Source: a virus. Taken from it: a DNA stretch of 45,210 nt. The stretch lies in the IMG/VR virus record IMGVR_UViG_3300050138_000206, positions 1 through 45,210 of that record. One strand, 5' to 3'. The stretch's first letter is position 1; each line of letters opens with the position of its first letter. The position numbers were made by a program, and so were the translations under genes. The notes below the pieces were generated by a model, which worked only from the letters and a program-made list of their open reading frames with translations, had not been told where the DNA came from and did not search any database. This document shows, one piece after another, positions 23,774 to 31,611 of this stretch.

Positions 23774-24145
23774 TTACGCGATCCCCATCTCGCCTTCTGC
23801 CTCGATGACGAGCGTGGTCACCGTACCCGCGAGTCCCGTGAAGAAATCCGCGACATCGAGTCGGAGTGCGCCATAGAACTCGATGTAGCTGTTGGCGGGC
23901 ACTGACAGCGTGCCGCCCATGAACTCCGTGCCGGCCGCCGAGCCACCCGTTGCGCCGATGAAGCCGGAGAACGCGACCGGCGACGCCGACTTGTTGATGA
24001 TCCGGATGTGCCGGAGGATGTAGTACGTGTTCGTGCTCGTCCCGGGAGGATTCACGCCACCCGTCAGAGTCGGCGGGTTGAACAAGTTGCCCGCCGATGC
24101 GGCCACTGCGACTGGCCCGAGTCGTACCGCTTTGTTGCTTGCCAT
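23774..24145 (-). CDS. Hypothetical beta-rich structural protein (123 aa)
   Basis: Starts at ATG 24145 (MASNKAVRLGP); the longer frame to 24202 overlaps the preceding gene. The body is a beta-sandwich-like chain (YYILRHIRIINKSASPVAFS, NSYIEFYGALRLDVADFF, TTLVIEAEGEMGI). Such small jelly-roll proteins near capsid genes are sometimes capsid decorations or fibre components. No family is recognised. Confidence 0.6.
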   Translation of the reverse strand: MASNKAVRLGPVAVAASAGNLFNPPTLTGGVNPPGTSTNTYYILRHIRIINKSASPVAFSGFIGATGGSAAGTEFMGGTLSVPANSYIEFYGALRLDVADFFTGLAGTVTTLVIEAEGEMGIA

Positions 24146-24173
24146 GTTCGCATCCCTCGCTAGAGTGAAATTG

Positions 24174-24920
24174 CTATGCCGATCCGTGGCGCCGCTGTCC
24201 AAACAACCGAGCCCACGCCTGCTGTGTCGCCGTAAACGCCGTCGTCATCACGAGCGCCATATAGAACTGGACGGGATTCGTCCCGAGCGTTTGACCTGAA
24301 TAACCGCCGAGAACCAAACAGCCTTCCGTCGTGTTCGCCGATGTGGCGATCGTGCCCGTCACCGCGGCCGTCCCGCCCACCGCGCTCGCCCCCGTCGTGC
24401 CCGTCGCGCTCACGCACGTCGTCACGATCTGCCCCGACGTCCGCGCCACGCCTGAATCGACCACCGTATCGGCGGTCCCGATGTTGCCTTCCCAATGCGG
24501 CGTGGTGTTCACGGCGAGGTAGAGATCCGTCGCATTTCCACTGCACCCGCCCAACACCGCCGCCGACCCGTTGCTTGCGCTTCCGGCGAACGTCGTCGAT
24601 AAGACGGCGAGCATCGATCCCACCGTACCCGCAAATGCCAGTGTCGCCAGCGCCTGCGCCAACGGATCACCGGTCCCTGACCACACGACCGGTTGTCTCG
24701 GCGCCGTCGAGGCGATCGTCGGGAAGAGATTGCTGTGCAGGTCCGTCAGAGATGGCCCAAACCCAGCGCCCCGGAAGTCCGCCCACGCCGTCACGTTCAG
24801 CGTTGACAGCGTTTTCCCCATCTCGCAGTCGACGCACACCTTGACCTTGACGTCGCCGCCGAGCCCCGCCACTAATCGTCTCGGCGTAAACACCGCCGCC
24901 GCCATCATTGCGCCGACCAT
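24174..24920 (-). CDS. Hypothetical structural protein (248 aa)
   Basis: A 248-residue Ala/Thr/Ser/Gly-rich chain with a Cys pair (CVDCEMGKT) near the N-terminus and many short strands (VKVKVCVDCE, SMLAVLSTTFAGSA, PVQFYMALVMTTAF). TAATG couples it to the collagen-like gene. Codon use matches its neighbours. It may be a virion decoration or fibre partner; no function is evident. Confidence 0.55.
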   Translation of the reverse strand: MVGAMMAAAVFTPRRLVAGLGGDVKVKVCVDCEMGKTLSTLNVTAWADFRGAGFGPSLTDLHSNLFPTIASTAPRQPVVWSGTGDPLAQALATLAFAGTVGSMLAVLSTTFAGSASNGSAAVLGGCSGNATDLYLAVNTTPHWEGNIGTADTVVDSGVARTSGQIVTTCVSATGTTGASAVGGTAAVTGTIATSANTTEGCLVLGGYSGQTLGTNPVQFYMALVMTTAFTATQQAWARLFGQRRHGSA

Positions 24921-26491
24921 TAGTGGATCTGCCAGACGGTGCCGTCATCGACGAACAGCGCGGACATGCCGGGGGCGAGCGTGATCTGCAGCGTCGACCC
25001 CGAGTCGTTGATGGTGAGGCTAAAGGTCGACGCGAGCAGGTTGGTAATGCTCACGTTCTGCCCCAGAAAGTGCGTCGGCAGCTGGACGATCTCTGTCGCC
25101 GTCGTATTCGTGAGGTACCAGAACGCGCCGAGACACTGCGCGCTCGTCAGCGTCAGCGTGGCCGCGATGGCCTGCTTGAAGATCTGCGCGAGCCCGGCCG
25201 CACTCGCCTGCACGGGCGGGGGCGTCGTGATCTGATCGTACTCGAGCCCCGCATCTTCGCTGGACAGGAACACCGTCATCCCACTGCCTGTCCCGCTTGC
25301 GCCCTGCGCGCCCTGCGGCCCCGGAGGGCCGGGGACATGCATCGGCTCGTCGGGCAACTCGGGGTCGAGGATCATGTGCACCGCGGTCGCCGGACCCGTC
25401 GCCCCCTGCGCGCCCGGCGTGCCCGGCGGCCCGGGCACATGTAGTGGCTCGTCCGGTAACTCGGGCTCCATCACCATGCTGACGGCTGGCGCGGCGGCGA
25501 TGCCTGCTGTGCCTTGTGCGCCCTGCGGCCCTACCGGTCCTGGCACATGCAACGGCTCGTCCGGCTGTTCCGGCTCCCACACCATGCTGACGGCAGGCAC
25601 CGCCGCCACGCCCTGCGCGCCTTGCGCGCCAGCCGGGCCGGGCGGGCCGGGCACATGCAGCGGTTCGTCTGGTAGTTCGGGCTCCAGCACCATACTGACG
25701 CCCGCCGAACCGCTCACACCCTGACCGCCAGGTGCACCGGGCGCTCCGGGGATCATCCACGGGTCGTCGGGCACTTCCGGTTCGATCGCGTGAACGGGAC
25801 CGGCTGTGCCTGCGACGCCCGCCGTCCCCTGTGGGCCCGGCGGCCCCGGTACGTGCAGCGGCTCGTCCGGTAGTTCAGGCTCCAGCATCATGCTGACGCC
25901 AGTCGCGCCTGCAGTTCCCTGCGCGCCAGCAGCGCCCGGCAAGCCAGGCACCATCATCGGATCGTCAGGGACGTCAGGTTCGATCGCGTGCACCGGGCCC
26001 GCGATCCCCGCCACGCCCGGCGTTCCAGGCACTCCCGGTGGCCCCGGTATCTGCATCGGGTCGTCAGGCACGTCAGCGTCCACCACGATCACCTGACCCG
26101 CCTTGCCTACTGCGCCCGCCACGCCTGGTGGCCCCGGCACCTGCATCGGGTCGTCGGGCGTGTCGGCGTCCAGCAGCACCGTCACACCGGCCGGCCCCGC
26201 CGCGCCCTGTGCCCCTTGCGCGCCCGGGAGTCCTGGCGGCCCGGGAATCTGCATCGGCTCGTCGGGCACATCGGCGTCGAGCACCACTGTCACACCGGCA
26301 ACGCCTTGTGAGCCCTTTGCGCCAGCAGGGCCCGGGACCATCATCGGGTCGTCGGGCACCTCCGGATCGATGACGTGAACAGGACCGGGCGCACCGGCCT
26401 TGCCAGCCACGCCCGGGCCACCAGGCACGCCCTGATTCACCTCGACGACTGGCGCTTGGCCAGGACCGGTGACAATCACGGGGCCGGTCAC
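24920..26491 (-). CDS. Collagen-like fibre protein with 11 interrupted repeats (523 aa)
   Basis: Residues ~30-390 hold about 11 units. Each starts with a ~16-residue acidic motif (for example MVLEPELPDEPLHVPG) and continues with 5-6 collagen Gly-X-Y triplets such as GPPGPQGAQG. The C-terminal ~110 residues form a globular, mostly beta domain (VFLSSEDAGLEYDQI ... GMSALFVDDGTVWQIH). Such a head often trimerises collagen-like stalks. The product is probably a trimeric, flexible virion fibre or capsid decoration. It lies among connector genes rather than the tail-tip cluster. The repeats could vary in number by recombination. Confidence 0.85.
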   Translation of the reverse strand: MTGPVIVTGPGQAPVVEVNQGVPGGPGVAGKAGAPGPVHVIDPEVPDDPMMVPGPAGAKGSQGVAGVTVVLDADVPDEPMQIPGPPGLPGAQGAQGAAGPAGVTVLLDADTPDDPMQVPGPPGVAGAVGKAGQVIVVDADVPDDPMQIPGPPGVPGTPGVAGIAGPVHAIEPDVPDDPMMVPGLPGAAGAQGTAGATGVSMMLEPELPDEPLHVPGPPGPQGTAGVAGTAGPVHAIEPEVPDDPWMIPGAPGAPGGQGVSGSAGVSMVLEPELPDEPLHVPGPPGPAGAQGAQGVAAVPAVSMVWEPEQPDEPLHVPGPVGPQGAQGTAGIAAAPAVSMVMEPELPDEPLHVPGPPGTPGAQGATGPATAVHMILDPELPDEPMHVPGPPGPQGAQGASGTGSGMTVFLSSEDAGLEYDQITTPPPVQASAAGLAQIFKQAIAATLTLTSAQCLGAFWYLTNTTATEIVQLPTHFLGQNVSITNLLASTFSLTINDSGSTLQITLAPGMSALFVDDGTVWQIH

Positions 26492-26832
26492 GGGACCGTC
26501 ACCCCGGCTTCGAGGATGAACGGACCGTGCAGCCAGCGCACGAGCAGCCCGGACGACAGCGCGCGATAGTCGTAGGTGTAGAGGCCTGGCGCGAGCGTCG
26601 ACATGATCGCTTCGAGCACGGTCGGCGTGATCGTGCCTGCCACGCCGCCATTCACGAGCGAACCACTGGCGGCAACGTCAAGCAGCAGCGTGCCGCCAAT
26701 CTCGTCATAGACCTGCATCGAGCTGACCCACGACGTGACATCGGTGGGCGTGCCCGGCGTCGACTCGAAGGTGAACGGTTGCGCGAAGTCCGCGTTGTTC
26801 GAGCATCGGATCGGCCAGTAGCTCGCGATCAT
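26488..26832 (-). CDS. Hypothetical protein (114 aa)
   Basis: The ATG at 26832 overlaps the preceding stop (ATGA); a longer frame reading through the upstream gene is out of phase with real coding. The protein is beta-rich (PFTFESTPGTPTDVTSWVSS, GLYTYDYRALSSGLLVRW, GPFILEAGVTV) and resembles small virion proteins that accompany fibres. No named family. Confidence 0.6.
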   Translation of the reverse strand: MIASYWPIRCSNNADFAQPFTFESTPGTPTDVTSWVSSMQVYDEIGGTLLLDVAASGSLVNGGVAGTITPTVLEAIMSTLAPGLYTYDYRALSSGLLVRWLHGPFILEAGVTVP

Positions 26833-27089
26833 ACGCCGATCGCCGCGTTCAGGCGCTCGCGCGTCACAACCCCGACCTCGACCAGCACGTTGAGGATGCC
26901 GACTGCATCGTCCCGGAGCTTCTGGAGTTGGCCGCACTCGTCCGCGTAGCCCCGGGCGACCGCGCGCCGAGTCGCATCGGCGTCGAGAATCCTGTGGTCC
27001 ATCTCGAGTAGCCGCCGCCGCATGTCCGCGTTTGAGGCGCGCAGCGCAGCGATCTGCTGTTCGGGTGTATAGAGCCCGTTGCTGTTCAT
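26829..27089 (-). CDS. Small helical protein (86 aa)
   Basis: The start at 27089 overlaps the stop of the gp6-like adaptor. Almost wholly helical and charged (EQQIAALRASNADMRRRLLE, then ECGQLQKLRDDAVGILNVLV), consistent with a short coiled coil. The last four residues and its junction repeat those of the adaptor gene: the same 18 bp spans both gene ends. Function unknown. Confidence 0.6.
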   Translation of the reverse strand: MNSNGLYTPEQQIAALRASNADMRRRLLEMDHRILDADATRRAVARGYADECGQLQKLRDDAVGILNVLVEVGVVTRERLNAAIGV

Positions 27090-27697
27090 ACGCCGATCGC
27101 CGCGCCCGCACCGGGCAGCGCCGACAACAGGGTGCAGATCCGCGGCGGCAGTCCACTCGTGTCGAACGACTGCGTCACGCCACCGCCAGCGCCCACCGTC
27201 TTGAGCGCGGGGTTCGGTGAGTCGAAGAGCCACGCGACGATGTTGCGGATCACGAGGCTCGCGATCGCGCGGTACTTCGTGGCCCACTCCGGGTGATTCA
27301 CGAGGCCCGCGTGATACGTGATCGTGTACGGACCCTGGCCGAAGTAGGTGCCAGGGTTGCCGTAGAGGATGCCGGACAGCGGGTCGAGCCGGTACGTCGT
27401 CGGGTCGACGAGCGTGCCATCGAAGCCTGAGACGACTGGGTACGGCAGCAGCGCGACCGGCCGGCGCGCGAGTAGAAGCGACATCGGCGAGGAGAACGTC
27501 GCGGTCGGCTGTGATTGCGTCGTGTCGTCGAGCTCCACGTACACGGTGTCAGCGACCGGGACGCCGGTCTTTTGCTGCACGATCGACTCGGCCGCAGCCA
27601 TGAGCGCGGCGAGCTCGCCATCGACCGACGTGTCGCTCAGATCGATGTGACACGAGACCTTGAGGTCGTCGAGCGTCGGGAGCGGCGCGAGACTCAT
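27086..27697 (-). CDS. Head-tail connector (gp6-like adaptor)
   Basis: A 203-residue protein. The N-terminus (TLDDLKVSCHIDLSDTSVDG, then LAALMAAAESIVQQKTG) is the typical start of HK97 gp6/SPP1 gp15-like adaptors, which begin with 'L..LK..L.id....D..l..l...A...ie..tg'. The mid-region RLDPLSGILYGNPG and a helical C-terminus also fit. The adaptor docks below the portal. It is found downstream of the capsid gene, as expected. Confidence 0.8.
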   Translation of the reverse strand: MSLAPLPTLDDLKVSCHIDLSDTSVDGELAALMAAAESIVQQKTGVPVADTVYVELDDTTQSQPTATFSSPMSLLLARRPVALLPYPVVSGFDGTLVDPTTYRLDPLSGILYGNPGTYFGQGPYTITYHAGLVNHPEWATKYRAIASLVIRNIVAWLFDSPNPALKTVGAGGGVTQSFDTSGLPPRICTLLSALPGAGAAIGV

Positions 27698-27704
27698 ACG
27701 TCAC

Positions 27705-27908
27705 TCATGCCGGTGACATCGGTGTCCACAGTTTCGGGCGACGCGGTGTCCCGCTGCCCAGTTCCATCAGCTGCTCGCCCATGCGACAGGCGTCGCCTGG
27801 CTGTAAGTCCACGACTGCCTCGCCGCCGTGGTCCGCCCAAATGCGAACGCGCACCGTTCGGTCCTTCTCGTTCCGGCCTACGCTGATGTGCGCTTGCGGC
27901 GGCGTCAT
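27705..27908 (-). CDS. Hypothetical protein (67 aa)
   Basis: A short protein with a beta-rich centre (RTVRVRIWADHGGEAVVDLQ) and an acidic/Met-rich tail. Its start overlaps the stop of the GT4 gene (ATGA). No family is recognised; the pattern would suit a small barrel. Confidence 0.55.
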   Translation of the reverse strand: MTPPQAHISVGRNEKDRTVRVRIWADHGGEAVVDLQPGDACRMGEQLMELGSGTPRRPKLWTPMSPA

Positions 27909-29305
27909 CGCGTCACCATGGGTTCGGGCACCTGATAGCGCTTGGGCTCGGGCGCTGGCGTATGCACCGGCTCCCCACGTGGCACGTGCACGGGCTCACC
28001 TTGCGGTGTCGTGATCTTGCCCGGCAGTGGCAGCGGCGGATCTTCCGGCGCCTTGAGCCACGGGTAGTCGTCGCCCGGCCGCATCGCGGGCACCGTCGCG
28101 CCATCCGACGGAGTGTGGATCGCCTGACGGATCTTCTCCTGCAACTCAGGCTTCCCACGCTCAGCCAGGACGTTCAGGTACATCGCCGACACGCGCTCGT
28201 AGGAATGCCAGTGCCACACGTACCGCCGCATCTTCTCGGCCGCCTGCTCATAGACGAGCGGCGCTTCGATCAGCGCGGCGATCGCCTCCTCGAGCTGCGC
28301 GGCATCATCGGCGAACAGGTACGGGCAATAGCCTATATGAGCTTCATGGAGCCGCTTGGTCCGTGCGTCGCCGGCGATCACTGGCATGCCCATGGCGCCC
28401 GCCTCGAGCCCCGAGCCTTGGAGGCCCAGCCAGAACGAGTCAAAGCACGCGTCGCACGTGGCCTTCCACGCGAGCGCTTGCGGATGTTTGTGGCCTTCGA
28501 TCAGCACGGCTTGGACTTTGAGTCCTTTGCTCGTCAGTCGATCGCAGGCCTCGAGGAAGACGTCGGTCCCCTTGATCGACCGGTACGTCGGGCTGTGCGC
28601 AATCCGAAACGGCCGGCTGTACCCGCCACGGCCGTGGGGGGCATACATCGCCCTGAGCGCGGCGAGCCGACGCACGGGTTGCGTCATCGGCACCCACGCG
28701 AGATCGCCGTACTCGCTGTGGTCCAACCGTGCACCGATCTGGATCGCTTCGAGCCGGTCGTCCCGCCGCTGATCGACGAGCCGTGACTGCGGGCCACCGG
28801 TGGCCGCGTCTGACGGGTGCACGGAGCCGTGGTAGTTCACGACGAGTTGGCCTTTCCAGCGGACCATCGTATACGACAGCGCCCACGTGTCGACGTGACA
28901 GTGCACCACGTCGGCCGTCCCGATCGCGACGGCCAGCACGGACCGAGACTTCCCCATGTCGAGCTGTCGGTAGTTCGTGTACGGGTTCTGGTTGCCACCC
29001 CGGAAGAGCGCCGAGGCGTGTGGCGTCGTGTGATTGATCGCGGAATGAAAGCGGTACGCGGCCGAGCCTGGGTCATAGGCACAGGTCTGGGCAATGGTGA
29101 GCGCGCCGGGCGTGCGCTCGCCGGTCCACACATCGGCATCCACGTCATCATCGGCGCCCAGATCTTCCCCCAGAATGACACGGCCCGGCCGGGTCCACCA
29201 CCGCACGTACGCGTCGGCTTGGGCCGGGTCGCTCGCATCCACGACGCGATCGATGTGTGGCGCGATCGCGTCGTGGACTTGCTGCGAAGCAAAGCTGTGC
29301 GCCAC
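27905..29305 (-). CDS. GT4-type glycosyltransferase (466 aa)
   Basis: A GT-B-fold, family 4-like enzyme. The N-domain includes VHCHVDTWALSYTMVRWKG and VVNYHGSVHPSDA. The C-domain includes RIAHSPTYRSIKGTDVFLEA, then GSGLEAGAMGMPVIAGD, the usual donor-binding signature with its Glu. It would move a sugar from an activated nucleotide sugar to an unknown acceptor. The last ~60 residues form a Pro-rich tail with two copies of GEPVH. GTG 29305 overlaps the TAG of a 16-codon mini-ORF. The gene directly follows the major capsid gene, so virion glycosylation is one guess. Confidence 0.8.
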   Translation of the reverse strand: MAHSFASQQVHDAIAPHIDRVVDASDPAQADAYVRWWTRPGRVILGEDLGADDDVDADVWTGERTPGALTIAQTCAYDPGSAAYRFHSAINHTTPHASALFRGGNQNPYTNYRQLDMGKSRSVLAVAIGTADVVHCHVDTWALSYTMVRWKGQLVVNYHGSVHPSDAATGGPQSRLVDQRRDDRLEAIQIGARLDHSEYGDLAWVPMTQPVRRLAALRAMYAPHGRGGYSRPFRIAHSPTYRSIKGTDVFLEACDRLTSKGLKVQAVLIEGHKHPQALAWKATCDACFDSFWLGLQGSGLEAGAMGMPVIAGDARTKRLHEAHIGYCPYLFADDAAQLEEAIAALIEAPLVYEQAAEKMRRYVWHWHSYERVSAMYLNVLAERGKPELQEKIRQAIHTPSDGATVPAMRPGDDYPWLKAPEDPPLPLPGKITTPQGEPVHVPRGEPVHTPAPEPKRYQVPEPMVTR

Positions 29306-29355
29306 TACTTCGGCTCGCCTGGCTGCGGCTTCGGGTCTGGCTTTGGTGCGTTCAT
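29305..29355 (-). CDS. 16-residue Pro-rich mini-ORF ahead of the GT4 gene
   Basis: MNAPKPDPKPQPGEPK has a strong AGGAG seven bases before its ATG, and its TAG shares a base with the GTG of the glycosyltransferase. The GT itself lacks a comparable ribosome-binding site. It probably serves to bring ribosomes to the GT start by coupling. A second mini-ORF of the same design precedes the major tail gene. Confidence 0.4.
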   Translation of the reverse strand: MNAPKPDPKPQPGEPK

Positions 29356-29366
29356 CGTTTCTCCTG

Positions 29367-30794
29367 CTAGGTGTGGATGAGCAACTGCACGAACGGGGAA
29401 TGCGGGTCGATCTCGACGCCGCCGCTGGCCTTGTAGGCGTACGTCCCATCGGGGATCGGGATGCCGCCGCCGCGTGCGAAGAAGCGGTACGACATCACGT
29501 CCTGGAAAAACGCCACATGAATGCTCGACTCGACGGTCAGCTGCGCCCTGAGCCCCACGGCATAGAAGTCGGGGTTGATCAGGTTGATGTCGCCCGTCTG
29601 CCCGGCAGTCGGCAACAGATCCGACTCGATGACCGGGATGCCGAGCAGGGTCGTCCCCGGCTTGCCGCGGAGATCCGTCAGGAACGTGACGAATGCGGTG
29701 CCGGTCGTCCCCGCAGGGAGCGCGAGGGCGAAGATGTACGGCATGGTCCGACGCGACACGAGCCAGTAGCTGTTCGGCCCGTGCGTGTGGTAGCTGTACA
29801 TCGTGAACGCGTCCTGGGTGGTGAACGTGTTCGCGGTCTGTCGGTCGAGCGTCAGGAGCGCGGGGTTGGCTGGGTTGAGTGCGCCCAGTGGCATCCCGAG
29901 GCCGGTGCCGTCGATCGTCATGTGCTCGTTCATTGCGTTCATCACCTGCCCACCCACGAGCGAGGTGACGACCGGCTGGATGTCGCCGGTGAAGTCGTCG
30001 GCGATCGTCTCATCGCCGATCTGGGCCGCCGCCGCGTACTTGTACATCGTGAGCACGCGCTGACTGAACGCGGGCTCCAGGATCGGCTTGGTCCCAGCCT
30101 CACCGATGATCGTGACGTTGGCGATGCCGGACGTCGGCCGCGCGTTCGTCGGGTCCGTCTGCCGCACATACGGGATGCGGAGCGTGCGGCCGCTCACTGA
30201 ATAGCGGCGCGCATTCTGGAGCAACCCGTACTGTTCGTTGTCGATCATGAAGATCGACTGCTCCTGCTGCAGTGGCAGCAGGTATTCCGCGCCCGAGGTG
30301 TCGCCGGCCGTGCCGACAATCGTCCGCGTGACCATCTGGACTTCGTCGAGCACCGCGCGCTGCTCGGTGGTCAGACTCTCCCGAATGCCTCGATCGGCCC
30401 AGGTGGCCTTGAGGAAGTCGTTCGGGGTGTCGAACACGGAGAGGATCTTGGTCTGGAGCTCCTTCGCGCGCTTCTGCCACCCGCCCTTCGGCGTCTTCTT
30501 ACTCACCATCGTGCCCTTGGTACCGGGCCCGTCGACGCGTTGCATCCGGTCGACGCGGGTGTTGCCCTCCTCGTCTTCGGTGACGGCATGCGTGTCGCCG
30601 CCCTGGCGCTGGACCTCTTTCTCAGGCGTAAACTCGGCGAGCATGTTGGAGCGCGCCATCAGCGTGTCGTACTCCTTCTTGGTGGCGGCGAACTCCTCGG
30701 CCGTGAACTTCGCCTCGGGATCGCCGATCTTGTCGATGAGCACCTTGGCTTTCGCCCGGAGCTCAGTCGCTTCTCGACTCTTGGTTACTGGCAC
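29367..30794 (-). CDS. Major capsid protein (HK97 fold)
   Basis: A 475-residue protein. Residues ~1-130 form a charged helical region (LRAKAKVLIDKIGD, EEFAATKKEYDTLMARSNML), the scaffold-like delta domain removed by the protease. The rest matches HK97-type capsids: SGAEYLLPLQQEQSIFMI at the N-arm, LRIPYVRQTD, TKPILEPAFSQRVLTMYKYA in the spine/E-loop region, GTGLGMPLG and TLLGIPVIESDLLP in the A/P domains, and GVEIDPHSPFVQLL at the end. The GTG has AGGA seven bases upstream. It follows the prohead protease gene, as is usual. Confidence 0.9.
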   Translation of the reverse strand: MPVTKSREATELRAKAKVLIDKIGDPEAKFTAEEFAATKKEYDTLMARSNMLAEFTPEKEVQRQGGDTHAVTEDEEGNTRVDRMQRVDGPGTKGTMVSKKTPKGGWQKRAKELQTKILSVFDTPNDFLKATWADRGIRESLTTEQRAVLDEVQMVTRTIVGTAGDTSGAEYLLPLQQEQSIFMIDNEQYGLLQNARRYSVSGRTLRIPYVRQTDPTNARPTSGIANVTIIGEAGTKPILEPAFSQRVLTMYKYAAAAQIGDETIADDFTGDIQPVVTSLVGGQVMNAMNEHMTIDGTGLGMPLGALNPANPALLTLDRQTANTFTTQDAFTMYSYHTHGPNSYWLVSRRTMPYIFALALPAGTTGTAFVTFLTDLRGKPGTTLLGIPVIESDLLPTAGQTGDINLINPDFYAVGLRAQLTVESSIHVAFFQDVMSYRFFARGGGIPIPDGTYAYKASGGVEIDPHSPFVQLLIHT

Positions 30795-30804
30795 AGCGGT
30801 ATCC

Positions 30805-31611
30805 TCACGGAGAAAGCAGAGTGTGCAGTCGCTTCATCTCGCTCCGCACAAAGGCAATGCGCTCGTCGAGACCGACTGTCGCTACTGTCGTCGCCGCTGA
30901 TCGGATCTCGCTATCCGTTGGGGTGTGCCCATTGGCGTTGCGATTTGCCCCAGCGTCGGGGTGGGTCAACTCACCGAGGCCGAACTCACGCGCCACGGTG
31001 AGCAGTTCTTTGCGCGGGACGGTGGTCAACAACGTCCGGAGCGCCACCAGCTGCGCGTGCACCCGCTCTTCCGGCGTGCGGCGCGCATGCATCACTTCTG
31101 TGCCCGGGACCGCCGGCATCGGCGTCACCGAGATCTCCGCGAGCTCGACCTCCTTGAACGCGAAGATCTTGTCCTGCGGGTCGCTCGGGTCCGGCTCGTA
31201 GTCCGCGTCGCGGATATAGACGCCGACCGAAAGACCGGTGAAGGCGTTGGCCGTAATGACCGTCTTGCAGTAGTCCAGGCCCGAGCGGCCCGCGTCGGTA
31301 TCGAAGCAGTCGGCGAACATCATGAGTGCGTTGCCGATGTCCGGCGTCTCACGGACCACGCCGATGTGCGCCTTCGTCTCATGTTCGTGGTCGAGGAACA
31401 GCTGCACCTTCCCGGACGCCACCTTCTCGGCGCGTGTCTTATCGAAACAGCCAGCCTTGAACATCGTGCCGTAGGCGTCCGCGACGCCGTAGACGCACGC
31501 GCGGCCGGTGATGCTGCCGGCGATGCCGTCGGGTAAGTCGCCCTTCGCGCGGTCGATCAGGCGCGGAACCCACGGCCGCTGGACGAGCTGACGTTCACGC
31601 ATCGCTGTCAT
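30805..31611 (-). CDS. HK97-family prohead protease
   Basis: A 268-residue U35-type serine protease. The catalytic His is in VQLFLDHEHETKAHIG (near 75), the Ser is in AFTGLSVGVYIRD (near 148), and the signature EVELAEISVTPMPA follows. It cleaves the delta domain from the capsid during maturation. A C-terminal helical tail (~190-268) may act in self-cleavage or scaffolding. The start ATG overlaps the portal stop (ATGA). Confidence 0.9.
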   Translation of the reverse strand: MTAMRERQLVQRPWVPRLIDRAKGDLPDGIAGSITGRACVYGVADAYGTMFKAGCFDKTRAEKVASGKVQLFLDHEHETKAHIGVVRETPDIGNALMMFADCFDTDAGRSGLDYCKTVITANAFTGLSVGVYIRDADYEPDPSDPQDKIFAFKEVELAEISVTPMPAVPGTEVMHARRTPEERVHAQLVALRTLLTTVPRKELLTVAREFGLGELTHPDAGANRNANGHTPTDSEIRSAATTVATVGLDERIAFVRSEMKRLHTLLSP

